Positions 1-9,720 of a stretch of 10,038 bases of DNA are shown here, one piece after another. The notes under the pieces are model-generated. The model did no database searches, was not told the origin of the DNA, and was given only the letters and a program-made list of their open reading frames with translations. The position numbers and the translations under genes were made by a program. Position 1 is the first letter of the stretch. Each line of letters starts with the position of its first letter. This stretch comes from Clarireedia homoeocarpa (Eukaryota; Ascomycota; Leotiomycetes; Helotiales; Rutstroemiaceae), in assembly GCA_001465935.1 (NCBI GenBank), contig LNKV01000170.1:5713-15750 (forward strand), in the 5' to 3' direction.

Positions 1-125
1 TATAAGTTGATAAATAATTAGTCCCTTCGGCTAATTGGTTGGCTTTCGATTTAGTTATTATAATTAGTTGTTATAGCGAAAGATCCGATTGTTTTTAATA
101 ACTATATATATTTTTTCGATTCAAG
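1..125 (-). mobile_element. Inverted fragment of the LINE 5' end, running out of the window to the left
   Basis: Read on the minus strand, positions 125 down to about 60 match the start of copy A (about 796-860). They share the block with ATCGAAAAAATATATATAG, and then the conserved leader sequence GATC..GCTATAAC.ACTAATTA. The minus-strand sequence keeps CTTTCGCTATAAC, which is closer to copy C (9748-9759) than copy A is. Below position 60 the match to the leader becomes weak and needs gaps, so this is either a diverged relative or a junction. The element would start at about 125 and extend beyond position 1, head to head with copy A. The 60-125 match is seen directly; assignment of 1-60 is inference. 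Confidence 0.7.
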
Positions 126-682
126 TATTTATAACTTTAAAACTTATTTATATTAATTAGACTTTAATTTGTTTAATAAATATATATATAATTAAAAAGA
201 GATTATAGAGTATTTAATATTAATATACTATTAATTTACTCTAATATAAAAGAAATTAAAAAATAAACTAAATACTAACTAATTAAGTCTAGAACTTTTA
301 TTTAGTATTAAATCTGGAATAAATACTAATTTAGCTTATATAAGTAAAACTAATATCTACTTTTAAAAATATTACCTAATTAAGTTAAAAGCTCTATTAT
401 AAATTAAAAACACGAAAACAATATTAAGACCCTTAATATTATATAATTAAACTATTTAAACTTAATATTTTCTTTATTATTATTTAGATCTAAAGTTTTG
501 TTTTTTAGTTATTATTATTATTATTTTTTATTTACTAGAGCTAGACTCTCAATATTACTTTAATAAATTAGAAAAATATATAACTAATTTATATATATTT
601 AGATACTAATAGAATAACTACTAACTAATTTACTATAATCTTAGATTTATATAAGTTATTAAAAGGAATAAAAAAAAAATAT
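126..682. other. AT-rich spacer with no recognised gene
   Basis: This stretch lies between the two inverted 5' ends. It is almost entirely A and T, with very few CpA, TpG or CpG, the composition of the RIP-mutated copies to its right. I found no reading frame on either strand that I could tie to a protein family, and no clear match to copies A, B or C before about 683. A run of TTA/TAT triplets sits near 505-525. It may be the heavily mutated remains of another transposon, since the scrap just downstream is gag-like, but that is inference. Confidence 0.4.
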
Positions 683-752
683 TAAAAGATCTATTATATT
701 AGTTATTTCGATTATAATTAATAAGAAGAACTTAGTTATTATTATTATTACT
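683..752 (+). pseudogene. Short gag-like remnant of a related LINE
   Basis: About 70 bases here align with the middle of the gag pseudogenes of copy A (about 2192-2262) and copy B (about 6215-6285). The shared core includes TATTTCGATTATAA, then TAATAA.AAGAA.TTAGTTATTATTATTAT, with differences that are nearly all C/T or A/G transitions. In the gag frame it reads ISIIINKKNL, against ISIITNKKNL in copy B. The homology stops before copy A begins at about 801, so this is a fragment of an older or related element and not part of copy A. Its full extent upstream is unclear. Confidence 0.6.
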
Positions 753-816
753 TTTTTTAAAAAACCTTAAAAATCTAAGTTTAATAAAAAACTCTCGAAT
801 CGAAAAAATATATATA

Positions 817-1365
817 GTTATTAAAAACGATCTGATTTTTTTTTATAATAACTAATTATAGTATAGTAGTTCGAATAAAATAATTAGTTTTATTCTATAA
901 TTTAGTATTATCGAGATATTATTATTATTATCGAAAATCAATGTTTTTACTTTATATCGCGATTTTTTATTAACTTTTCAAAAAATATAAAAACAATTAA
1001 AAACATCTAAAAATCTATTAAAATATATATAAAAAATATTACTTCTAAATATATTATCTTCTATAAATCCGTTAAATTAAAAATTATTTTAATATAACTT
1101 TTAGTTACTAAGATATCGTTGTTATTATAAAATTATCTTATATTATTAAAAATCGATTATTTACTTTAGTGATATTAAACTATAATATTAAATTAAAAAT
1201 ATTACTTCGAGTTTAATAAAAAGATATTAAAGAATAATTAAGTTATAAACTTATTTAATAAAGTTTTTTTAAAGTTAATATATTTCCTAGAAAGAGAGAT
1301 ATTAATATTTATTAATATAAAAGGTTTTTCTACTTTTACTAATTAATTAAATAACTAAGATTAGA
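817..1365 (+). repeat. 5' leader of copy A (first of three direct repeats)
   Basis: The sequence from 817 aligns base for base with 4853 onward and 9727 onward for at least 310 bases. Differences from copy C are nearly all C-to-T or G-to-A. For example, the nine bases TACGGTACG in C read TATAGTATA here. By analogy with other LINEs this leader should carry the internal promoter, but no promoter element can be recognised after the mutation. It keeps some sites that copy B has lost, such as TATCGCGATTTTT at 955-967, so A and B were mutated separately. Confidence 0.85.
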
Positions 1366-2859
1366 TTACTACTTTTTTTCTAACTATTTCTTTGACTATA
1401 TCTACAGTTATATACTCTAGCTTATTTATTTTAATTAATATAGTTATAGATATATTAATATTATTAATATTATTAATTACTATATATTTTAATCTAAAAA
1501 TTAATATATTTAGCCTTTCTAATAATCTTAATATAAACTCTCTTTTTAAATCTATTATAAATAAAATCTTACTTTATTTACTTAAAAGAATTAACTTTTT
1601 CTCTCTAACTAATCGGATTAATAAAAATCCGAGAATCTCTATTAAACTCGCTAACAACCTTATTAATATTAAAATCCTATAAACTTATAATTTATTAATT
1701 AAAACTCTCTTATTAGTTAAATTTAAAGAAAAGTAAATAAATATTTTAAACTTAATTAAGATCTTCTAGAAATATACTAAATTTAATTAAATTAAGAAAG
1801 TTAGTTAATTACTAATAAATTAAATTAATAATCTAGAATATATAATTAGATATATCGAGACTAAGACTATTACTAATATTAATATAGTTAAAATAGTTTA
1901 AATTAAAGTAAAATCCTTTAATATCGAAAAATTCAATATTAATCTAGTTATTCTATTTAATATTAGATTTAATATTAAATTTAATATTATTTCTAAACCT
2001 TCTTTTACTTTAGTAGCTATTATTAATATTATTAACTCTTAGATTATTATAGAAGTTAAAAAACTTATTAAAAAAGTAAAAAAAAGTTATTAACTAGTTA
2101 ATCTTAATCCGAGATTAATATATACTAATTTCTTTATTATAACTTTGAAACTTATTTAATAAAACTTTTAAACTAAAAGATATTAAAAAACTAATTATTT
2201 TAGCTATTTCGATTATAACTAATAAAAAGAATTTAGTTATTATTATTATAGTCTTTTATATTATTAACTTTTTAATTAAAAAGCTAGTAATTTAAAAAAA
2301 AGTTATTAGTTTCTAAATTATTTAAAAAAATAAACTATAATTTAAAGTAGTATTATATAAGATTCTAACTAATAACTTTAATATATTTAATAAAATAGAG
2401 TTAGTTTTAAATAAATTTAAGACTTTTAATAAGAGTTTGATATTAAAACTTATTAAATTACTTTATTAACTTAGCTCGGTCGATAACTAAGTAACTAAAA
2501 AAACTAATTTAATAGTAATTTTATTTATAACTAGTAAGGAAGTAGATAAGTATATATATAATTATATATATATAATCGGTATTAACTATTAAGCCGAAAA
2601 GCTATTAATAGTAACTAGATCTATTTAATATATTAAATATCTAAACTTTAATTATATAATATAATATTATAAAAAAGTAACTAAATATAATCTATATAAT
2701 AAGTTATATAATATCTTCTAATATTATTATAGTATTTATAATAAAAAGAGTAAAAGTTATTTTTATTTAATATTTAAATATATTAATTACAAATTAATAT
2801 ATAATACTAACTTTAAGAATTATAAAATATATAAAGTTATTAAACGAGTTAGTTTATAA
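1365..2859 (+). pseudogene. ORF1 (gag-like) pseudogene of copy A
   Basis: This is the counterpart of the copy B gag at 5395-6886. ORF1 of Tad-like LINEs encodes an RNA-binding protein that packages the element RNA. The longest open stretch, 1392-1682, opens with a TTG codon and encodes 96 residues. It is only the N-terminal third of the old gene; its Ile, Leu and Asn richness comes from mutation and does not indicate a membrane protein. All zinc-knuckle cysteines checked here are lost: the codon at 2638, TGT in copy B, is TAT. Comparison with B shows one extra A in the A-run at about 2077-2084, which shifts the frame, besides many TAA and TAG codons. The true start is not visible because ATG would have become ATA. 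The end at the TAA at 2857-2859 is tentative. Confidence 0.8.
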
Positions 2860-2865
2860 TTAATT

Positions 2866-4811
2866 TAAATATAAAAATCTTATAAATAAATTTAAACTAA
2901 AGTAGTTTTATAATTAAATTAGTATTATAATTAGTTATTAAATTTAATATCGATTTAATAATAATTCAAGAACTTTAGATTATTACTAATATTAATATTA
3001 ATATTAATAACTTTTTAAATAGTTAGTTAATATTATATACTAGTTTTATTTAAATTTTAATATTAAATAAAAACTTCTAATTATAAACTTTTATTTATAT
3101 TATTAAAATACTAGTTATTAGTATATAATTAATAACTAATAATATTGATTCTAATTTATTAATATTAAAATTAAGCGAAAGAAGTAATATACTTGAAATA
3201 ATTAATATTTATAATAAGACTAATTAAGTCGAAAACGAATTAACTAAAATAATTAAAAAAAGTTTATTTTTAAAAGCTATTCCGACTAATTCGTTTATAT
3301 TAAAGGATTTTAATATATATTACTTTTAGTAAGACTCTAATTTAACTATTACTTTAAATAGAACCTAATTAGTTAATTAGATTAAAGATAATAACCTTGA
3401 TTTATTAAATATTTTTAAAACTAATATCTTTTTTAAAGAGACTAGTTTCTCGGTTATTAATTTAACTTTAGTTACTTCCAAACTAGTAAAGTATATTAAT
3501 AACTAGTAAATACTAGATAATATTAGTTTAAATTATTTATTAATTTTATTTATTATAAAAAAGATAAATTAAAAGTTAAATAATTTACTTTAATCTTTTA
3601 ATACTAAGTTAACTAATTAGAGATTATTTAAAACTAGTCTAGTTAATTTAATTGAAAATAATTTAATTCTTAATTAAGAATTCTTAGAGTTTATTAAAAT
3701 TAAGTTAAAGTTTAATTTAGTTAATTAAAACTATTTAAAATTAATTAACTCGAAACTAATTTAATTAATCAGATTAGTAGTTAATAAAGTAATTCTGAAA
3801 ATAAAACTAGTATTAAAAGCTAAGTCTTAGTAGACTAGCAAGTTAAAATATTTAAGAAAATCGATATTAATAATTTAAAGAAAATTAAAACTAAAATTAT
3901 TAGATTTTAGTTTTTTATTAAAAAGAATATTAATTAGTATATAATTCTTATTTTTTAGTTATTAAATATATTAAAAAAAACTATTAGAATAGCTTTTTAA
4001 AAGCTAATAACTTAAAAATAATTTATAAAACTTTTAGTTATATTAAACTTTATTCGAATTATAAATTATCGATTATATTTAGTTAAACTAGTTTTAAAGA
4101 GAAAGTAATTATTTTAAAAATTACTCTTTTTTTATAATCTCCAATATCGACTAGTCCCGATTAAACAGGTTATATAATTAATAGCTAACTCGAACTAATA
4201 ATTAATAAACTAAAATTAACTTATTTAATTAAAATCAAAGGAAAAATACTAAGACTTAATAGAATTATTTAAGATATTATTAATAAAACTTACTAAGTTA
4301 TTTTTAATATATTCTTTTAAATATATAGTTTATTAATTAATTTTAATTATTATTTTATTTATTAGAATCAAACTACTAATATTATATTTAAAAAGTTAAT
4401 TAAATCTAATTATTTAATTTTAAAAATATATAAAGTTATTTCGTTTTTTAATTATTTAAATAAAATAAATAAAAGGATATTAATTAAGAGACTAGTTTAT
4501 TTAATTAAGACTACTAACTTATTATATAATTTCTAAATTAGTAATAAGTTTAAAAAGTCTATTATTAATATAATACTAATACTAATAGTTAAAATCTAAA
4601 ATAATATTAAATTTAAAATATTAGTTTTATTCTTTAATATTAAAGAAGCTTTCGATTATATCTTAAAAAATTAATTATTAAAAATATTAAAAAAACTTAA
4701 TCTTTTAATTAATTTTATAACTTAGATTAATTACTTTTTAAAAGACTAGTTATTAAAACTTAATTTTAATAACTATATTAAGTTATTCTAGTTAATTAAT
4801 ACTAGTATTTT
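2866..4811 (+). pseudogene. ORF2 pseudogene of copy A: endonuclease and N-terminal half of reverse transcriptase
   Basis: This region aligns with 6892-8831 of copy B. The endonuclease (exonuclease-endonuclease-phosphatase fold) is recognisable from the DFN box at 3306-3314. A later conserved segment reads VINLTLVT near 3453, where copy B reads VIDLTLVT, so the Asp codon has mutated to Asn. The reverse transcriptase starts at about 4080 and shows the 'KRLVYLIK' stretch near 4485. It ends at about 4811, just before the GIPQGS box and well before the catalytic YxDD box, both absent here. Copy A is 7 bases longer than B around 3886-3930, which changes the frame. Many TAA and TAG codons break the remainder. 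Confidence 0.82.
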
Positions 4812-4844
4812 ACACCTTTTATATATTCTAATTATTAAAAAAAA
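4811..4844. other. Deletion junction at the 3' end of copy A
   Basis: Copy A aligns with copy B up to about 4810 (B 8830). From 4845 the leader of copy B begins. The roughly 34 bases between them end in TTAAAAAAAACG and do not align convincingly with either side of the missing B segment (about 8831-9717). The net loss is 854 bp, from offsets of 4020 before and 4874 after. The A-run could be a short tail, but copy B has no such run, only CAAAAACG, before copy C. No target-site duplication is apparent. Confidence 0.65.
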
Positions 4845-4852
4845 CGTGTACA

Positions 4853-5395
4853 GTTATCGAAAACGATCGGATCTTTTGCTATAACAACTAATTATAATAT
4901 AGTAGTTCGAATAAAGTAATCAGCTTTATTATACAACCCGGCGCTACTAAGTTATCGTTATCGATATCGAAAAGTAAGGTTTTTACTCTATATTATAATT
5001 TTTTATTGATATTTCGAAAAATATAAAAACTATTAAAAATAATTAAAAATCTATCAAAAAATATATAAAAAATACTACTTTTAGATATATCGGCTTCTAT
5101 AGATCTATTAAACTAAAAATCACTTCGGTATAATATTTAGTTCCCGAGTTATTGTCGTTAGCGCTAAATTACTCTATATTATAAAAATTTATTAAAAATC
5201 AATTATTTACTTTAACGATATTAAACTATAATATTAAACTAAAAGTATTAGTTTAAATTTAATAAAAAGATATTAAGGAATAATTAAATTATAAACTTAT
5301 TTAGTAAAACTTTTTCGAAGTTAATATACTTTTTAAAAAAAAAGATATTAATACTATTTAAAATAAAAAGCCTCTTAATACTAACTAATTAAAAT
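4853..5395 (+). repeat. 5' leader of copy B (second direct repeat)
   Basis: From 4853 to 5163 this aligns with copy C (9727-10038) almost without gaps. Nearly all differences are transitions: TTTCGCT in C becomes TTTTGCT, and CGTCGTCGGCGTCG becomes CGTTATCGATATCG. A few transversions (CCGATC to CGGATC) show that the copies also differ by ordinary divergence. By hand count, CpA falls from 11 in 9841-10020 to 2 in the corresponding 4981-5160. The leader has an internal duplication: the 14-mer ACTCTATATTATAA occurs at 4985-4998 and 5171-5184. Any promoter of the element should lie here, but none can be pointed to. Confidence 0.85.
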
Positions 5396-6886
5396 ACTTA
5401 GAATTTAGAAATTAACTCTTTTTTAACTACTTTAATTACTCTAACTATTATTAAATCTAGTTCTCTAGTTCTAATTATAGATATTACTATATTACCGACT
5501 TTACTAACTACTTATAAATTTAACTTTTAAATTAATATATTTAGTTTTTTAGATAATCTAAATACAAACTCTCTCTTTAAACTTATTATAAATAAAATCT
5601 TATTTTAATTATCTAAACAAACTAACTTCTTTTTTCTAGCTAATCGGACTAATAAAAATCCGAGAACCTCTACTAAACCCGCTAGTAACTCTACTAATAC
5701 TAAAATCTTATAAGTTTATAATTTATTAATTAAAGCCTTTTTATTAATTAAGTCTAGAGAAAAACAAACTAATATTTTAAATTTAATTAAAATCTTCTAG
5801 AAATATATTAAGTTTAACTAAATCAAGAAAGCTAGTTAATTGCTAGTAAATCAAATTAATAACCTAGAATATATAACTAGATATATCGAGATTAAAGTTA
5901 ACACTAGTATTAATATAACTAAAATAGTAATTATAATTAAATCCCTTAATATCAAAAAATCAAGTATTAAACCGATTATTTTATTTAATACTAAGTTTAA
6001 TATTAGACTTAATATTAATATTAAACCGACTTTTATTTTGATAGCTACTACTAATACTAACTAATTATAAATTACTATAAAAGCTAAAAAGTTTATTAAG
6101 AAAGTTAAAAAAGTAGTTAACTAGTTAATTTTAATTCGAGACTAATATAAACTTATTTCTCTATTATAACTTTATAATATACTTAATAAAGCTTTTAAGC
6201 TAAAAGGTATTAAAGAACCTATTATTTCGACTATTTCGATTATAACTAATAAGAAGAATCTAATTATAATTATTATAGTCTTTTATACTACTAACTTCTT
6301 AATTAAGAAGCTAGTAATTTAAGAAAAGATTATTAATTTCCAGACTATTTAAAAGGATAAATTATAGTTTAAAGTAATATTATATAGTATTCTTACTAAT
6401 AACTTTAATATATCTAATAGAATAGAACTAGTTTTAAATAAATTTAAAACTTTTAATAAGAGTTTAAAGCTAAAACCTATTAGACTACTTTATTAACTTA
6501 GCTTGATTAATAACCGAGCGATTAAAAGGGCTAGCTTAATAGTAGTTTTATTTACAACTAGTAAGAAAGTAGATAAATATATATACAACTACGTATATAT
6601 AGTTAAAACTAGTTATCGAGTCGAGAAACTATTAACTATAGTTAGATCTATTTAATATATTAAGTGTCTAGACTTTAAGTATATAATATAATATTATAAA
6701 AAAGAAGTTAAATACAATCTATATAGTAAGCTATATAATACCTCTTAATACTATTATAGTGTTTATAATAAAAAGAGTAAAAGCTATTTTTATTTAGTAT
6801 TTAAATATACTAATTGCGGACTAGTATATAGTACTGACTCGAAGAATTACAAGGTATATAAAGCTACTAAACAGATTAATCTATAA
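5395..6886 (+). pseudogene. ORF1 (gag-like, zinc-knuckle) pseudogene of copy B
   Basis: The frame containing position 5840 holds a gag-like protein broken only by TAA and TAG codons. The open piece 5840-6064 (74 codons) is one fragment of it. A conserved gag core reads ISIITNKKNL near 6227-6256. Near the C-terminus are three zinc knuckles in degraded form. The first has CX2CX4HX4C spacing at 6656-6697, with only the Cys codon at 6665 intact and the others now Tyr codons (Cys TGT to TAT, His CAC to TAT). The second begins at about 6713. The third keeps a Cys codon TGC at 6815. Live versions bind nucleic acid and help form the ribonucleoprotein. The possible end is the TAA at 6884-6886, although this could be a mutated Gln codon. 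The start cannot be fixed because no ATG survives. Confidence 0.85.
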
Positions 6887-6889
6887 TTA

Positions 6890-9720
6890 GCTCGGATATA
6901 AAGATTATATAAATAAATTTAAACCGAAGTAGTTTCGCGATTGAATTGGTAATATAATTAGCTATTAAGTTTAATATCGATTTAATAATAGTCTAAGAAC
7001 CTTAGATTATCACTAATATTAATATCCGCACTAGCAACTTCTTAAATAGCTAGTCAATATTATATACTAACTTTACTTAAATCCTAGCTTCTATAAAAAA
7101 CTTCCGGCTATAAACTCTCGTTTATATCGCTAAAACACTAGCTACTAGTATAACGCTAGCGGCTAATAATACTGATTCCGACTTATTAATATTAAAATTA
7201 AGCGAGAGAAGCAATACACTCGAAATAGTCAATATTTATAATAAGACTAATTAAATCGAAAGCGAATTAGTTAAAATAGTTAAAAAAAGTTTATTTCCAA
7301 AAGCTATTTCAACTAATTCGCTTATATTAGAGGACTTTAATATATACTACCTTTAATAAAACTCTAATTCGGCTATTACCTTAAATAGAACTTAATTAAT
7401 AAATTAGATTAAAGATAATAACCTTGATTTATTAAATAATCTTGAAACTAATATCTTCTTTAAAGAAATTAATCAGTTAGTTATTGATTTAACTTTAGTT
7501 ACTTTAAGGTTAGCGAGGTATATTGATAACTAGCAAGTACTAGATAATATTAGTTTAGACTACCTACTAATCTTATTTATTATAAAAAAGTAAAATTAAA
7601 AGTTAAATAACTTACTTCAATCTTATAATACTAAGCTAGCTAATTAGAGACTATTTAAGACTAGTTTAATTGATTTAGTCGAAAATAACTTAATTCTTAG
7701 TTAGGAACCCCCAGAGTTCACTAGAATTAACTTAAAGTTTAATACGACTAATCAAAGCTATTTAGAGTTGATTAGCTTAGAACTAACTCGACTAATCGAG
7801 CTAGCGGCTAATAAAGCAATTCCGAAAATAAAATCGATATTAAAAGCTAAGCCTTAGTAGACTAGCAAGCTAAAATATTCAAGAAAATCGATATTACTAG
7901 CTTAAAGAAAGTTAAAGTTTTTTAATTTTGAAATTTATTAAGAAGAATACTAACTAGTGTATAATTCTTATTTTTCGGTTATTAAATATACTAAAAAGGA
8001 TTATTAGAACAGCTTCTTAAAAGCTAGTAACCCGAAAATAATTTATAAAGCTTTTAACTATACTAAGCTTTATTTAGATTACAAGCTACTAACTATTTCT
8101 AGTTAGACTAGCTTTGAAGGAAAAGCGATAATTTTAAAGACTATTCTTTTCCCAAAGCCCCTTTTATCGACTAGTCCCGATTAAGCAGGTTATATAGCTG
8201 ATAGCTAGCCCGAGCTAGTAATTAACAAGTTAAAATTAACTTATTCAACTAAAATCAAAAGAAAAACACCTAGACCCGATAGAATTATTTAAGATATTAT
8301 TAATAAAGTTTACTAAACTATTTCTAATATATTCTTCTAAATATATAACTTATTAATTAATTTTAACTATTATTCTATTTATTAGAAGTAAGCTACTAAT
8401 ATTATACTTAAAAAGCTAGCTAAACTCGATTATTTAATTCTAAAAATATATAAAGTTATCTTGTTTCTTAATTACTTAAATAAAATAAACGAAAGGATAC
8501 TAGCTAAGAGACTAGCTTATTTAGCTAAGACTACTAGCTTATTATATAATTCTTAAATTAATAGTAAATTTAAAAAGTCCGTTATTAATATAGTACTAAT
8601 ACTAGTAGCTAAAATCCAAAATAATATTAAATTTAAAATATTAGTCTTATTTCTCGATATTAAAAAAGTATTCAACTATATCTTAAAAAATCAATTATTA
8701 ATAGTACTAAAGAAGCTTAGCCTCCTAATTAGCTTTATAGCTTGGGTTAGCTACTTTTTAGAAGACTGGCTATTAAAACTTAGTTTCAATAGCTATATTA
8801 AATTATTCTAGCTAATCAATATCGGTATTCTTTAAAGTAGCTCGATTAGCTTTATTTTATTCTTAATTTATATCTACGACCTTTTCCTATTAATTAACTA
8901 TTCAGTTTAGTCTTATATAGACAATATAGTATTAGTAACTAGCTCTACTAGCTTAAAAAAGAATTACTGAATACTAGAAAGAGAAGTTAAAAAGCTTTAT
9001 ACACTTAGAATATTAAATAGTATTAAGTTCGATTTAGATAAAACTAAGCTAATACACTTTTATACTAGCTGAAAAGCGACTAATCTAGTTAATTTACTAA
9101 ATAGTCAAGTAATATACCTTTTAAAAGTAGTTAGATAGTTAGGTATTTACTTTAACGAGACACTAAAATTTAAATACTATATATCAATATATATTAGCCA
9201 AATTAAAACTGTTTTTCTACGAATTAGCTAGCTAGCTAATATCTAATACAACTTATTCCTTTTTGCAATATACTAACTTTACTTCGCTTGTGTTACTAGT
9301 ATATCCGATTATAAGTTCTCTATATAGTAGAAAAACCAAGCTAGTATTAAGAGCCAGCTATAAAGCCTATAAAACCTAGTACTATATAAAATCCTAAATA
9401 TATTTAAGACTAGTCCGATAATACTAATAGAAGTAGAAACTGTACTAATCCTACTTTAAATACAGTTAGATATAGCAATCTATTAATACGCTTTTAGAAC
9501 GCTAAAGCTAGCTAAAAACCACTCTAGCTACTAATTAGTCTAGGCCTAGCTACTAGTTTCTGATAGCGACAGCGATAGCGATAATAACCTAATTTCAAAA
9601 AATACTAGACTAACTCAAATAATCCGGATTAGACGATCAATACACTATTTAGCCGACTTTGCTAGTCTCGAAAAAAATCCAGCTCGACAACCACATATAA
9701 AAATAATACAGTCAAAAACG
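6890..9720 (+). pseudogene. ORF2 pseudogene of copy B: endonuclease plus reverse transcriptase
   Basis: One frame carries all conserved boxes, broken by TAA and TAG at former Gln and Trp codons. For the endonuclease, the QEPW box reads stop-E-P-stop at 6994-7005, the DFN box is at 7333-7341, the IDLTL box has its Asp at 7486-7488, and the terminal GSDHLPI box has decayed to SLDYLLI at 7552-7572. For the reverse transcriptase, KRLAY lies at 8506-8520, the GIPQGS box reads GIL-stop-SS at 8824-8841, and the catalytic YIDD box reads YIDN at 8914-8925, the second Asp codon now being AAT. VRWLGIYF reads VR-stop-LGIYF near 9130. A Ser-Asp repeat occupies 9559-9582, and no RNase H follows. The frame from 9550 stays open to the TAA at 9763-9765, inside copy C. 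In a live element ORF2 nicks DNA and primes reverse transcription there. The start is not determinable. Confidence 0.9.

Larger units (their letters stand above)
801..4844 (+). mobile_element. Copy A: RIP-mutated, 3'-truncated Tad-like LINE
   Basis: This is the first of three head-to-tail copies on the + strand. Its leader block starts at 817 and is the same sequence that restarts at 4853 and 9727. Order within the copy is leader (817 to about 1365), gag remnant (about 1365-2859), and ORF2 remnant with endonuclease and the front part of reverse transcriptase (about 2866-4811). It is colinear with copy B up to about 4810, at an offset that drifts from 4036 to 4020, and then loses a net 854 bp relative to B. 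Mutation is the heaviest of the three copies: nearly every CpG and CpA that survives in B or C is TpA here. It cannot encode any of its proteins. Confidence 0.9.
4845..9717 (+). mobile_element. Copy B: full-length Tad-like LINE, mutated by RIP
   Basis: This is the only complete unit in the window. The distance from its leader start to that of copy C is 4874 bp. Order is leader (4853 to about 5395), gag-like ORF1 with zinc knuckles (about 5395-6886), and ORF2 with endonuclease, reverse transcriptase and a Ser-Asp tail (about 6890-9717). There are no long terminal repeats, integrase or protease, which together with the endonuclease places it among non-LTR elements. Two-ORF elements of this kind in fungi belong to the Tad clade; the clade call rests on the arrangement and motifs, not on a phylogeny. 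Mutation is weaker than in copy A and eases toward the 3' end. No long A-tail is seen at the 3' end. Confidence 0.92.

Noticed and set aside
505..750. Runs of TTA triplets as microsatellites
   Set aside because: They are short and uneven, and similar runs occur inside the mutated gag at 2239-2252; they are by-products of mutation.
61..860. A DNA transposon or MITE bounded by inverted repeats at 60-125 and 796-860
   Set aside because: The right-hand repeat continues without a break into the LINE leader shared with B and C, so it is an element's 5' end and not a terminal inverted repeat.
1392..1682. A 96-codon open frame that could look like a small Ile/Leu-rich membrane protein
   Set aside because: It opens with TTG, lies in the gag frame of copy A and aligns with the broken gag of copy B. 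Its hydrophobic look comes from C-to-T mutation.
2551..2573. A long AT palindrome (alternating TA around AATT) as a possible cruciform, origin or terminator
   Set aside because: The matching site in copy B (about 6577-6601) is gag coding sequence with CpA and CpG; the palindrome arose when these became TpA.
5840..6064. A 74-codon open frame that could be called a small hypothetical gene
   Set aside because: It is an unbroken stretch of the copy B gag pseudogene, bounded by mutation-made stops in the same frame.
817..9720. An organism or organelle with a different genetic code in which TAA and TAG are sense codons, since the frames are broken only by these
   Set aside because: The stops sit where the families have Trp (WLG at 9136, QEPW at 7003) as well as Gln. 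Copies differ by RIP-type transitions, and copy C has ordinary composition.
8821..9720. A sharp fall in RIP in copy B exactly where copy A lacks matching sequence, as if pairing were needed
   Set aside because: CpA is 5 in 8281-8820 and 26 in 8821-9720, but 7981-8280 already has 8 in 300 bases, so there is no clean step. The general left-to-right easing explains it.
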